Below are positions 1 through 9,655 of a DNA stretch of 64,000 nucleotides, in pieces. The position numbers were made by a program, and so were the translations under genes. Below the pieces are notes generated by a model. That model did no database searches and was not told the DNA's origin. It was given only the letters and a program-made list of their open reading frames with translations. Each line of letters opens with the position of its first letter. Within the stretch, counting starts at the first letter, position 1. Origin of the DNA: Oscillospiraceae bacterium (GTDB lineage Bacteria; Bacillota; Clostridia; Oscillospirales; Oscillospiraceae); the NCBI GenBank assembly GCA_015067635.1, contig SVMA01000003.1, forward strand, positions 59,892 through 123,891. Direction: 5' to 3'.

Positions 1-51
1 ATACACCATTTTCGCAAAAATGGAAAGAGTGATTTTTTGGCATTTACGCCA

Positions 52-77
52 AAAAGCCTCCCGCGTGGGAGGCTTTT
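52..77 (-). terminator. Intrinsic terminator downstream of asnB
   Basis: AAAAGCCTCCC-GCGT-GGGAGGCTTTT perfect hairpin with A/T flanks. Confidence 0.8.
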
Positions 78-110
78 ATTTATTCTTGGGAGTTCCCGCT
101 AAAATACCAC

Positions 111-1928
111 TCACCACAGAAGATTTACATGATACTGCTCCAGCCAACTGTTGATTTGCAGTAAATGAGCTATGGTTTGCGGCCGGCGCATCAGCTGCCC
201 GTACCATGGCCATGCGGGCTCCTCCAAAAGTAATTGCTGAACTTTTTCCCTTGCAACTAATGCAAACAGCGGAGCATTGGTCGTTTTTAACAAGTCCAGC
301 ATTCTGTCCCTGACCAGCGCGTAGTATTTGGGGTCCATGGTTTTCGGATAGGGACTTTTTTTCCGCCACAGGACCTTTTCCGGCAGGATTCCCTCCATAG
401 CGGTGCGCAAAAGCCCCTTCTCCTTGTTTCGATAGTCCTTGAATGCCCAGGGTACACCGTATAGATACTGCGCAATCCGATGGTCGCAAAACGGCACACG
501 GACCTCCAGACCGGAATACATGCTCATACGGTCCTTTCGGTCCAAAAGCGTCTGCATAAACCATCGCAGGTTCAAATTTACCATCTGCTTCATTCGTTTC
601 TCTTGGGCAGTACAATCCGGAAGAATATCACTTTCCGCGCAGGTTTTCTCATATTGAGCCCGCACAAAGTCCTCACCGTTGACTTTACTGCGCAAATCGG
701 ATGCCATCATCTCCGTTCTGTACGCTGTGTTCTGTGCCCACGGGAATCCGTCCTGATTGCGCACCTCCGGGTCACGGTACCATGGATAGCCTCCGAAAAT
801 TTCATCCGCACATTCTCCGGACAATGCAACTGTCACGTGTGGCTTTATCTTCCTGCAAAATGCCAGCAGGGAAAAATCCACATCCGCCATTCCCGGCAGA
901 TCACGGGCAAAGGTAGCATTGTCCAGCTCCGCTATAAGGTCCTCCGGTGACAGAATGCACCAGTGGTGCTCCGTGCGGAAAGTTTCTGCCATGAGACGAA
1001 TATATTCTCCATCGGAATTCGGCTGAAATTTATTCGGCACAAAATACTTGTCGTTATCCACATAGTCCACCGAAAACGTTGGTAACTGCTTCCTGCCCAT
1101 TTTCCTGGCGCAAATCGCTGTAATCAGGCTGGAATCCAATCCGCCTGACAAAAAAGCACCGATCGGCACATCCGACACAGTCTGCCGAAGCACGGAATCC
1201 AGTACCAGCATACGCACATGCTCAGCGGTTTCCTGAAAGTTTTCTCTGTGTTCACGATCCGTCAGGTACCAATACCGCCATACGTTCAGCCGGCTGTTTT
1301 CATAAAAAGCGCATTCTCCCGGCTGTAATTCCCGGATTCCGCGAAATACGCCGCTTCCTGGTATTCTTCCCGGACCCAGCAACAGAATTTGTGCCGCCCC
1401 TTCCGCATCCAGTTCCGCAGGCACACAGGGATGTGCCAGAATCGTTTTCATTTCTGATGCAAACAGCAAGCCGCCGTTTCGCTCTGTAAAAAACAGCGGC
1501 TTGACACCCATTCGGTCGCGCGCTAAAAACAGCCGCTTCCGTCCGGCCTCCCAAATCGCAAAAGCAAAAATTCCGTTGAGCTCTTCCAAACATGCTTCTC
1601 CCCACTGTGCATAGCAGTGAAGAAGCACCTCTGTATCCGAATTGCCTTCAAATTCATGTCCCAATTTGGAAAGGCGCTGACGAAGCTCCGGGGTATTGTA
1701 AAGCTCCCCGTTATATACGATCGTGTATTCCTCCTGCCCTGACCGCAGGGTCATAGGCTGACTGCCGCCCGAAGGATCGATAACTGCCAGCCTTGCATGC
1801 AAAAGCCACCCGTCGTCAACAGAGCAGAATCCCGTAGCATCCGGTCCGCGCCGACTCATAGTTGCAAGCATTTTCCGACATACGGCATCCTCCGTCGGGA
1901 TACCAAGGATTCCGGCAATAGCACACAT
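111..1928 (-). CDS. asnB: Asparagine synthase (glutamine-hydrolysing)
   Basis: MCAIAGILG N-terminus (class II GATase Cys), SGGLDSS PP-loop, GECADEIFGGYPW; start moved to the MCAIAG Met behind an AAAGGAGG-type SD. Confidence 0.95.
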   Translation of the reverse strand: MCAIAGILGIPTEDAVCRKMLATMSRRGPDATGFCSVDDGWLLHARLAVIDPSGGSQPMTLRSGQEEYTIVYNGELYNTPELRQRLSKLGHEFEGNSDTEVLLHCYAQWGEACLEELNGIFAFAIWEAGRKRLFLARDRMGVKPLFFTERNGGLLFASEMKTILAHPCVPAELDAEGAAQILLLGPGRIPGSGVFRGIRELQPGECAFYENSRLNVWRYWYLTDREHRENFQETAEHVRMLVLDSVLRQTVSDVPIGAFLSGGLDSSLITAICARKMGRKQLPTFSVDYVDNDKYFVPNKFQPNSDGEYIRLMAETFRTEHHWCILSPEDLIAELDNATFARDLPGMADVDFSLLAFCRKIKPHVTVALSGECADEIFGGYPWYRDPEVRNQDGFPWAQNTAYRTEMMASDLRSKVNGEDFVRAQYEKTCAESDILPDCTAQEKRMKQMVNLNLRWFMQTLLDRKDRMSMYSGLEVRVPFCDHRIAQYLYGVPWAFKDYRNKEKGLLRTAMEGILPEKVLWRKKSPYPKTMDPKYYALVRDRMLDLLKTTNAPLFALVAREKVQQLLLEEPAWPWYGQLMRRPQTIAHLLQINSWLEQYHVNLLW

Positions 1929-2018
1929 AAAATAGCCTCCTTTCATCAAAATCATCCTATGCAGTTTCACAAAAAATGGAACGGATAAATGCCAAGGTTC
2001 CCCGCATACTAAAAACAG

Positions 2019-2456
2019 GTGATGAAAATGAAAGACAGCAAAGATATTTTGTCATCCGTTCTGAAAACAACCCAAATGGGTCAGGTCGGAATCCGCAGTG
2101 TGGAAAAAGCCACCAACGGTGCACAGCTAAGAAAAGCACTCAAATCCCAACTCAGCGAGTACAACCAAATTGAGCAGGAGGCCTACGATCTGGCAAAGGA
2201 ACGCGGCTGGGAATTAAGTGAACTGAATCCTATGGCCCGATCCATGGCGGATATAGCTGCACGCAGTAAGCTGATGTATAACAAAAATGACTCTCGCATC
2301 GCCGAAATGATGGTGCAGGGAAACACCCGGGGTGTGATCAAAAGCTTGAAAAATCTCCACCGTTATCATCAGAACGACGGCAGTGTTACCGCCATTGCGC
2401 AGAAGCTGTTAAATTGTGAATATAATAACATCAAGCAGATGGAAGGATTCTTGTAG
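2019..2456 (+). CDS. Conserved hypothetical protein, possibly spore-associated
   Basis: 145-aa ORF with AGGTGATG SD; true start may be 2022 or 2028; lies next to spore-lysis genes. Confidence 0.6.
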   Translation: MMKMKDSKDILSSVLKTTQMGQVGIRSVEKATNGAQLRKALKSQLSEYNQIEQEAYDLAKERGWELSELNPMARSMADIAARSKLMYNKNDSRIAEMMVQGNTRGVIKSLKNLHRYHQNDGSVTAIAQKLLNCEYNNIKQMEGFL

Positions 2457-2460
2457 AAAA

Positions 2461-2497
2461 ATTGCAGTTTGGCGACAACGCACCGCCAAGCTGCAAT
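2461..2497 (+). terminator. Terminator-like hairpin
   Basis: ATTGCAGTTTGGCG...CGCCAAGCTGCAAT inverted repeat right after the 2456 stop. Confidence 0.5.
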
Positions 2498-2567
2498 TTG
2501 CATTATCGGGAACAAGTGGGTACTGCGGTGCATATAATAATGCGAATGTATGAAAGGAGTGATTATT

Positions 2568-2948
2568 CTGCCAGCAACGGGATACATACAGGTCCACGCC
2601 TACACAAGCTATGCGCAAATCCCTTTGGAGAATGTATCTGTCAGCATCACTGCTGAAGACGGCACCGCCATCGCACTGCGTCTGACTGACAAAAACGGTT
2701 CCTTTGCTCCCGTCCCGATCCCGGTCCCTGACCGGGCTGAAAGCTTGACACCGGATGTATCGGAGCAGCCCTTCTCCACCGTAAATATCATTGCCCGTTT
2801 GAGAGATTATGAACAGATTTTCGTGGATAACGTGCAGATTTTTGCGGATGTGATCACTGACCAGGAGCTTCAGATGATTCCCCTGTCTGAATTGCCGGAA
2901 AGCCGAAATAAGTCTGAGGTGTTTAACACACCGCGGCAAAATCTGTAA
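2568..2948 (+). CDS. Small protein with carboxypeptidase-regulatory-like fold, in the spore-cortex lysis cluster
   Basis: ORF 2550..2948; AAAGGAG at about 2553-2559 places a CTG start (MPATGYIQVHAY) at 2568 with ideal spacing; coupled to the SleC-like gene. Confidence 0.55.
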   Translation: MPATGYIQVHAYTSYAQIPLENVSVSITAEDGTAIALRLTDKNGSFAPVPIPVPDRAESLTPDVSEQPFSTVNIIARLRDYEQIFVDNVQIFADVITDQELQMIPLSELPESRNKSEVFNTPRQNL

Positions 2949-2960
2949 AGGAGGATAACT

Positions 2961-4214
2961 ATGCCGCCTGTCGTTTTACCAGCTATCCCCCAACGCATTA
3001 CCGTACATTTGGGTTCCCCTTCCTCTTATGCAGCCAATGTTACGGTTCCGTTTATCGACTATGTGAAAAATGTCGCCTCCAGCGAAATCTATCCCACCTG
3101 GGACGAAAGTGCCCTGCAAGCGAATATTCTCGCAATCGTGTCCTTTGCGCTGAATCGTGTTTATACAGAGTTTTATCGCAGCCGCGGCTATGATTTTGAC
3201 ATTACCAGCAGTACCGCCATTGACCAGGCCTTTGTCAACGGCCGCAGCTACTTTGATAACATTTCCCGCCTTGTGGATAATTTATTCAACGACTATCTGC
3301 GACGACCGGGATTTGTGGAACCACTGGCCGCGAAATTCTGCAACGGTACCACCGTAACCTGTGAAGGCTTAAGTCAATGGGGCAGTCAGAATCTCGCTGA
3401 GCAGGGGCTGTCATCCATTCAAATTCTTCGTAACTATTATGGCAATGTAGAAATTGTCAACAACGCCCCCATTCGAGGAATTACCTCCTCTTATCCGGGA
3501 ACGCCCCTGCGACGAGGAAGCTCCGGACCGGCCGTGGTGGTGGTTCAGGTGGAGCTGAACCGCATTTCGCAAAATTACCCGTCCATTCCAAAGCTCGCAA
3601 ATGTGGATGGAATTTTTGGAAGCCGCACAGAAGCTGCTGTGCGCAGATTTCAGGAGATCTTCAATCTTACACCGGACGGCATTGTAGGCAAAGCAACCTG
3701 GTATGCCTTGGTTCGCCTGTACACCGCTGTGACAAATTTATCCGAATTGCGCAGTCAGGGACAGCAGTTTTATTCCATTAACTGGGAGTATCCCGATCCC
3801 ATTCAGGAAGGGGATTCCGGTGACAAGGTGCGCCACTTACAGTACATGCTTTCCGTTCTGTCAGCCTATATTCAGAACATCCCCTCCGTAGCTGTGGACG
3901 GAATATTCGGTCCAGCCACCCGGGATACCGTAGTTGCCGCCCAACGTTGGTTTGGTCTGCCGGAAACCGGACAGGTGGATGACCGTACATGGGATGAGAT
4001 TTACGATCAATTTGCGGGGATTGAGAACACCAGTCTACGGGACGGTGAGGTATTCCCCGCCATTCGTCCAACCGCCGCAGCACAATCCGCAATGGCAGTT
4101 ATGGCGGGCAATAATCGCAACCGTTATTCCAAGACAACCACACTCAGGCAATTTCCCGGTGAGAATTTGCAATTAGGCCGGCAAGATCCTATTGTGCAGG
4201 AGGTGATTCGATGA
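2961..4214 (+). CDS. SleC-like spore cortex-lytic protein: SpoIID-type domain plus peptidoglycan-binding repeats
   Basis: SpoIID/LytB-like N-terminal region (YVKNVASSEIYPTW..ALQANILAIVSFALNR) and two PG_binding_1-type repeats (VDGIFGSRTEAAVRRFQ, VDGIFGPATRDTVVAAQ). Confidence 0.8.
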   Translation: MPPVVLPAIPQRITVHLGSPSSYAANVTVPFIDYVKNVASSEIYPTWDESALQANILAIVSFALNRVYTEFYRSRGYDFDITSSTAIDQAFVNGRSYFDNISRLVDNLFNDYLRRPGFVEPLAAKFCNGTTVTCEGLSQWGSQNLAEQGLSSIQILRNYYGNVEIVNNAPIRGITSSYPGTPLRRGSSGPAVVVVQVELNRISQNYPSIPKLANVDGIFGSRTEAAVRRFQEIFNLTPDGIVGKATWYALVRLYTAVTNLSELRSQGQQFYSINWEYPDPIQEGDSGDKVRHLQYMLSVLSAYIQNIPSVAVDGIFGPATRDTVVAAQRWFGLPETGQVDDRTWDEIYDQFAGIENTSLRDGEVFPAIRPTAAAQSAMAVMAGNNRNRYSKTTTLRQFPGENLQLGRQDPIVQEVIR

Positions 4215-4747
4215 GACCGGAAGAATCCTTTATCGGCCAGCCGGTGCGCAGTCTGCAAACCATGCTGCGCGTGATTGCAGAAAGCGATGAATTACAGCCA
4301 AGTGTCATCCCTGACGGCATCTACGGTCCGCAGACCATGACAGCAGTATCCACCTTTCAGCGCAGAAACGGGCTGCCCATTACCGGCATCACCAACCAAG
4401 AAACATGGGAGCAGATCGTCGCCGTATATGAATCGGCCCTGGTTGCTGTGGGTCCTGTAGAACCCCTGGAGATCATTCTGGACCCAAATCAGGTGATTCG
4501 TCAGGGAGAAGCAAATCCGAATCTTTATCTGGTTCAGGCAATCTTAATTGTATTGGCTGATATGTATGAAAGCATCTCTGCTCCGGCAGTCACCGGAATC
4601 CTGGACATTCCCACCGCCAACGCACTGACGGAGTTTCAGTCTTTGGCCCTTTTACCGGCCACCGGTGAGCTGGATCGGGAAACCTGGCGGCATCTTGCCC
4701 GCCATTATCCGATGGCAACCATCCCAAAAAAACAGAATAATTTATAA
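4211..4747 (+). CDS. Peptidoglycan-binding domain protein
   Basis: PG_binding_1 repeats (PDGIYGPQTMTAVSTFQRRNGLPITG); overlaps the upstream ORF by 4 bp. Confidence 0.8.
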   Translation: MRPEESFIGQPVRSLQTMLRVIAESDELQPSVIPDGIYGPQTMTAVSTFQRRNGLPITGITNQETWEQIVAVYESALVAVGPVEPLEIILDPNQVIRQGEANPNLYLVQAILIVLADMYESISAPAVTGILDIPTANALTEFQSLALLPATGELDRETWRHLARHYPMATIPKKQNNL

Positions 4748-4843
4748 AGTTTAATTTTTTTCCATTTTTGGTCTTGATTATCCGGAAAAAACACTATAAT
4801 ATATATTAGTGTATTGGTACAAAGTGCCTCCGGAGGAAATGGA

Positions 4844-5443
4844 ATGCTTAAGAAAGATTGGAAAAGAGATATTTTTACAATACCAAATATGCTCAGCCTG
4901 TTTCGTCTGCTGCTGATTCCCGTATACATCGTTATCTACCTGAACGCGCAGAAACCGGCAGATTATTATCTTGCAGCAGCTATTTTGGCGGTATCCTGTC
5001 TGACAGACCTGATTGACGGAAAGATTGCCCGTCATTTCAACATGATTTCCACTACCGGTCAGATTTTGGATCCCCTGGCTGACAAGGCTACGCAACTCAC
5101 CTTGATTATCTGCCTGCTGGTTAAGTATCCGGAAATTCTCTGGCTGATGCTGTTGTTTATCGTCAAGGAGCTATTTCAGATCATTGCCGCCTATGTGGCA
5201 CTTCGCAAAGGAAAAATGCTTACCGGCGCATTGATTTCCGGAAAGATTTCCACCACGGTACTGTTCATCAGCTTGATTATTTTGGTACTGCTTCCTCAGT
5301 TGGAGCGTGTATATGTGCATATTATTATTTGCATCGACGGTGTCCTGCTGCTGATTGCTTTTGCACACTATGCCCTTACCTATTTTACCGAAAGCTCTAT
5401 GATTCAGAGCTTCCGCCGGAAGGACAGCGAAGAAACGGAATAA
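4844..5443 (+). CDS. pgsA: CDP-diacylglycerol-glycerol-3-phosphate 3-phosphatidyltransferase-like (CDP-alcohol phosphatidyltransferase)
   Basis: TIPNMLSLFRLLLIPV and DLIDGKIARHFNMISTTGQILDPLADK motif; start moved to MLKKDWK. Confidence 0.85.
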   Translation: MLKKDWKRDIFTIPNMLSLFRLLLIPVYIVIYLNAQKPADYYLAAAILAVSCLTDLIDGKIARHFNMISTTGQILDPLADKATQLTLIICLLVKYPEILWLMLLFIVKELFQIIAAYVALRKGKMLTGALISGKISTTVLFISLIILVLLPQLERVYVHIIICIDGVLLLIAFAHYALTYFTESSMIQSFRRKDSEETE

Positions 5444-5448
5444 TTTTC

Positions 5449-5473
5449 AACCCCCAACGTCTGTTGGGGGTTT
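5449..5473 (+). terminator. Intrinsic terminator
   Basis: AACCCCCAAC-GTCT-GTTGGGGGTT then TTCTTC. Confidence 0.8.
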
Positions 5474-5679
5474 CTTCTTATATCCGTCAGGAACGTGTCA
5501 CGGACGCACTGTCGCCATATCCGCAGAATCCTCCGCGGCATCAGCTTGCCCCAATTCCCTTTATCCGTAAACAGTATAGCACCTGTGCTCTGTGAATCCG
5601 CGGGAAATTGGTCGCAGACGAATTGATTTGTGCCGGTTATTTCCTGTTGCTTTCTGGTATTATGTCCTTGCCTGTAATA

Positions 5680-5712
5680 AAAAACGGTGCAACGATACGT
5701 TGCACCGTTTTT
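5680..5712 (-). terminator. Intrinsic terminator of metA
   Basis: AAAAACGGTGCAACG-ATA-CGTTGCACCGTTTTT perfect 15-bp stem. Confidence 0.85.
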
Positions 5713-6642
5713 TTACATTTCTTCATCGCCAATGGCCATAATATCATAAGGTGTTGTTTGGTAAACGAAATAATTGAGCCAGTTGGAAAACAGCAGATTT
5801 GCATGACCGCGCCAACGCACAATGGGCTCCTTCGTATCATCGTCGTCCGGAAAATAATTCTCCGGCACTTGAATGGGCAGACCTTGATTTTTATCCCGCA
5901 AATACTCCCCCTTCAGGGTTTCCGGATCATACTCGGAATGACCGGTGACAAAAATCTGCCGTCCTCCCTTGTTCATCAGAGCATATATACCCGCCTGAGG
6001 AGAGGATGCCAGAATCTTCAGCTCCGGGACTGCCTCTATGTCTTCCCTGCTTACCGTAGTGTAGCGGGAATGAGGTGCCCAGAAGCAGTCATCAAAGCCC
6101 CGCAGCAATATTGCCCGCTTATATTCCACCTCATGGGGATAAACACCGAATAGCTTTTCCGGCAGATCCTGTTTGTCAATACCGTAGTGATAGTAAAGTC
6201 CTGCCTGTGCACCCCAGCAGATATGGAAGGTCGAATGGACATGGGTCTTGCTCCACTCCATAATTTGACAGAGCTCCTGCCAGTAATCCACGTCCTCAAA
6301 CGGCATTTGCTCTACCGGTGCACCGGTAATCACCATTCCGTCAAATTTCCGATTCTTCAGTTCGTCAAAGCTCTTGTAAAAGGAAAGCAGATGCTCCTGG
6401 GATACGTTCCTGGACCGGTGAGAAGTGGTATGCATCAGCTCCAAATTTACCTGCAAAGGCGTGTTTCCCAGCAATCGGCTGAGTTGGGTTTCCGTTACGA
6501 TCTTTGTGGGCATTAGATTCAGCAGCACAATTTCCAACGGACGGATATCCTGAGAAACAGCGCGGTTTTGGGACATTACAAAAATGTTTTCCTGCTGCAA
6601 AGTTCCGGCCGCAGGCAAATCATTGGGAATACGAATAGGCAT
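5713..6642 (-). CDS. metA: Homoserine O-acyltransferase (MetA family), predicted acetyl-CoA type
   Basis: [12 protein letters not shown]-terminus, [31 protein letters not shown]; start at MPIRIP after CGAGGAGGGA SD. Confidence 0.93.
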   Translation of the reverse strand: MPIRIPNDLPAAGTLQQENIFVMSQNRAVSQDIRPLEIVLLNLMPTKIVTETQLSRLLGNTPLQVNLELMHTTSHRSRNVSQEHLLSFYKSFDELKNRKFDGMVITGAPVEQMPFEDVDYWQELCQIMEWSKTHVHSTFHICWGAQAGLYYHYGIDKQDLPEKLFGVYPHEVEYKRAILLRGFDDCFWAPHSRYTTVSREDIEAVPELKILASSPQAGIYALMNKGGRQIFVTGHSEYDPETLKGEYLRDKNQGLPIQVPENYFPDDDDTKEPIVRWRGHANLLFSNWLNYFVYQTTPYDIMAIGDEEM

Positions 6643-6673
6643 AAAATCCCTCCTCGGAGATGTTAGCTGTATT

Positions 6674-7648
6674 CTAACCCACATCTTGCATTTTGTCAAT
6701 TCTTGTTCCCGGATAATAGTGATTCAGAATTTCTGAAAGTGTTTTTGCGGAGCATGCCATTGCCTGTGCACCCGACTGGCTCATTCCGACCCGATGCCCT
6801 TTCCCAAGTGTTGTAATCCAGACCCCATCCTCTGCAGGAGCTACCGTAAAGGCTGTGGAATACAGCCCCAGCATACGTCTGAGATCCACGCCGCGATAGA
6901 TCGTACCGTCAAAATTCATTTTATCTACGCCGCCACCGGTGGTATAGGTAGTCCACCCCACCCAGTCTTTCGGAATTGAAGAAAGCTCCCTGCTGAGCTT
7001 TTGCTCCAAATTCTCCTTTGAGAAAAAGACCCGATCGGAAAAATGCTCCATATTCTCTTCTCCCGGGCTGTCAACCGACCGTAGATAAGGATAATCCACT
7101 CCCCAAACTGCCAGTGCTTCCTCCGTTCTGCCACCCGAGCAATGAAAATATGTGGCCTCAATCACAGAGCCCTGATATGTCAGAATCAATCCCTTTGTGG
7201 TCTCCACGGCTTCTTTTGCAATGCGGATATCTTCCTCATATCCCAAACCGTTCAAGTATTCCCCGTTTGTCAGATACGCCTGACAGCAGGCAGAATCTGT
7301 GCAAACGGCACCGTCTGCATGACGCTGTTCCATTTGCCTCTTGCACGCATAGGTGCGTGCTACGACGGCCTGAGCCTGCAGAGCCGTCATTTCATAAGTA
7401 GTTGGCATTTCTGCCAAAATCACCCCAACCAGATACTCCTCCATATTCATAATGCAATTTTCTCCCGATGGCAAAAGAACCGAAATACGGGTCACCGGTG
7501 CATCCGATACGCTCCCGGAAGTCACTTCACCCGGAGTGTCCTGTGGGTCGGAAGAAGGGACGGGCGGCTTACAAAGCTGTACCACCAAAAGCGGCATTAC
7601 CAATCCGATAAGTATCGCCATAATCACGCGCAAATAGCTTTCCTTCAT
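6674..7648 (-). CDS. spoIID: Stage II sporulation protein D
   Basis: Single [48 protein letters not shown]-terminal [17 protein letters not shown]. Confidence 0.9.
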   Translation of the reverse strand: MKESYLRVIMAILIGLVMPLLVVQLCKPPVPSSDPQDTPGEVTSGSVSDAPVTRISVLLPSGENCIMNMEEYLVGVILAEMPTTYEMTALQAQAVVARTYACKRQMEQRHADGAVCTDSACCQAYLTNGEYLNGLGYEEDIRIAKEAVETTKGLILTYQGSVIEATYFHCSGGRTEEALAVWGVDYPYLRSVDSPGEENMEHFSDRVFFSKENLEQKLSRELSSIPKDWVGWTTYTTGGGVDKMNFDGTIYRGVDLRRMLGLYSTAFTVAPAEDGVWITTLGKGHRVGMSQSGAQAMACSAKTLSEILNHYYPGTRIDKMQDVG

Positions 7649-7736
7649 AGCACACCCCCTTACGCCTATATTACCAAATATCCTTGGTGCAATTTGTCGT
7701 AAAAGGACGAAATTTTTTCCAAATCACAGGGAGTTC

Positions 7737-7765
7737 TTGACAGGCATACTGCCAGCCGTTATAAT
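7737..7765 (+). promoter_or_regulatory. Consensus sigma-A promoter (TTGACA-17-TATAAT)
   Basis: TTGACA 7737-7742, TATAAT 7760-7765. Confidence 0.8.
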
Positions 7766-7797
7766 TTATGTTAGATTACCTCGAAACGGAGCAAATT

Positions 7798-9507
7798 ATG
7801 AAAAGAATCATCAAACGCCTTCCACCAATCTTTTTGGGATTGGTTGTAATATGCAGTATTGTCTGGTATCTTCTGGTCTATGACCGCGGCTTTACTCAGG
7901 ATATTTTGTTAAGCAGTGCGAGATTTTTTGAAAGTCACGGCAATCAATCGATCGCTACATGGCTATACAACCAAGCGTATTTTCAAAGCGGTAACGACAA
8001 TGATGTGATCATCGAACTGGCCAACCGGTTCAAACACTTGGGTAATTATACCCAGGCTGAGGTAACGCTTTCCAATGCCATCGCAGAAAACGGGTCAGCG
8101 GATTTATACATTGCCCTTTGTAAGACCTATGTGGAGCAGGACAAGCTTCTGGATGCGGCAAATATGCTGGAAAATGTTACAAATCCGGATATCAAAGCAC
8201 AGCTGGATGCCCTGCGTCCCAAGACTCCCGTGGCATCTCCTGCTCCCGGCTTTTATAACCAGTATATCGATGTTCAAATCCGTTCCGAATCTCCGGGAAA
8301 ATTGTATGTCAGCATGAATGGAGATTTTCCCTCTCTTGAGAATCTTCTCAATGAGGATATCACGCTGGTTGGCGGTGAAAATAAGCTTTATGCCGTGGCC
8401 GTTGGCGAAAACGGCTTGGTCAGCACTCCTGCATACTTCGGATACACCGTAGGCGGTGTTATTGAAAAGGTCACCATCTCCGATCCTGTGCTGGATTCTC
8501 TTTTCAGAAGCCAGTTAAATGTAAGCGCTGACACTCAGCTGTACACAAATGACCTTTGGAAAATCACAGCCTTGACTGTCCCCGAGGGAGTGACAGACTA
8601 TTCCGACCTGGGCCGTCTTTCTTACCTGGAAAATCTGACAATGGAAAATCATAATCCTGATAATCTGCTGTCTCTTTCTTCCCTGACCCAGCTAAAGGAA
8701 TTGGTGATTCGGAACTGTCCCCTCTCCGCCGCAGATCTGACCACGATCGGCAATTTGCCGAATCTGGAAAAGCTGACTTTGAGTGGATGCAGTCTTTCCA
8801 ACATTTCCGGACTTTCCAATGCCTCCAATCTTACCTATCTGGATTTGAGCAGGAACGCCATCCGGGATCTGACACCGCTGGCATTTATGGAAAAGCTGTC
8901 CATGCTGGACCTGAACAACAACGCCCTGACGAACCTCAGTCCGTTAAGCGCGCTGGAGAGTCTGACAGTTCTGGACGTTTCCTATAACTCCATTGTATCC
9001 ATCGCCCCCTTAGCTCCTTGTACGGCATTGACCGGTTTGGTTATCAATAACAACCAGATTACCGAGATTCCTGTTTTCGATAATCCAAGCGTTTTAACCG
9101 TTTTAACCGCATCCAACAACAGTCTGACCAATGTGGATTCCCTGTCCCGGTACACCTCATTGACTGGATTGGACCTTTCCCACAACCAAATCACGGACAT
9201 CAGCTCCTTGGCTTCGTTGGAGAAATTGACTGCCGTTGATTTCTCCTATAACAAAATCACGAAGCTTCCCAAATTTGGTTCCATGTTGGTTGTGTTGGAG
9301 GGTGCACATAATAAGATCTCTTCTGTTACACCTCTGCGCAGTCTGCCGTTACTGAATAAGGTTATCCTGGATTATAACAAGATTTCCAATATCGACGCGC
9401 TGGCCGAGTGTCCTCTTTTGACACAGGTCGATGTTTTCGGAAATCCTGTACGGGATGTATCGAAGCTAACACAATACAGCATTATTGTGAATTATGATCC
9501 AACATAA
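7798..9507 (+). CDS. Membrane-anchored leucine-rich-repeat protein with TPR-like and chitobiase-C-like segments
   Basis: N-terminal TM, TPR-like helices, PVASPAPGFYNQYIDVQI..., then SDS22/internalin-type LRRs (LTYLDLSRNAIRDLTPLAFMEKLSMLDLNNNALTNL); start 7768 is too close to the -10, so 7798 preferred. Confidence 0.8.
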   Translation: MKRIIKRLPPIFLGLVVICSIVWYLLVYDRGFTQDILLSSARFFESHGNQSIATWLYNQAYFQSGNDNDVIIELANRFKHLGNYTQAEVTLSNAIAENGSADLYIALCKTYVEQDKLLDAANMLENVTNPDIKAQLDALRPKTPVASPAPGFYNQYIDVQIRSESPGKLYVSMNGDFPSLENLLNEDITLVGGENKLYAVAVGENGLVSTPAYFGYTVGGVIEKVTISDPVLDSLFRSQLNVSADTQLYTNDLWKITALTVPEGVTDYSDLGRLSYLENLTMENHNPDNLLSLSSLTQLKELVIRNCPLSAADLTTIGNLPNLEKLTLSGCSLSNISGLSNASNLTYLDLSRNAIRDLTPLAFMEKLSMLDLNNNALTNLSPLSALESLTVLDVSYNSIVSIAPLAPCTALTGLVINNNQITEIPVFDNPSVLTVLTASNNSLTNVDSLSRYTSLTGLDLSHNQITDISSLASLEKLTAVDFSYNKITKLPKFGSMLVVLEGAHNKISSVTPLRSLPLLNKVILDYNKISNIDALAECPLLTQVDVFGNPVRDVSKLTQYSIIVNYDPT

Positions 9508-9509
9508 TG

Positions 9510-9535
9510 AAAACCCCGCTTCACAGCGGGGTTTT
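9510..9535 (+). terminator. Intrinsic terminator, probably bidirectional
   Basis: AAAACCCCGCT-TCAC-AGCGGGGTTTTTT. Confidence 0.85.
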
Positions 9536-9655
9536 TTCTTTTGATTTTGTACAGCCTGTGCATTTTGCGCAATCTCCGCAGCAGCCTTTACGTTTCCCGA
9601 AAAAGAGAACGTAAATGCCGTAGGAAGCAATCGCTGCTATTAAAATCCAATCCAT
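9521..9655 (-). CDS. FeoB-associated Cys-rich membrane protein
   Basis: MDWILIAAIASYGIYVLFFGKRKGCCGDCAKCTGCTKSKEKTPL directly after feoB. Confidence 0.85.
   Translation of the reverse strand: MDWILIAAIASYGIYVLFFGKRKGCCGDCAKCTGCTKSKEKTPL

Noticed and set aside
6-23. CCATTTTCGCAAAAATGG inverted repeat at the left edge
   Set aside because: Short AT-rich palindrome at the window boundary with no context; not enough evidence for a function.
7768-7797. ORF-track start of the LRR protein at 7768
   Set aside because: Only 3 bp after the -10 hexamer, so upstream of or at the expected TSS; 7798 has a GGAG SD.
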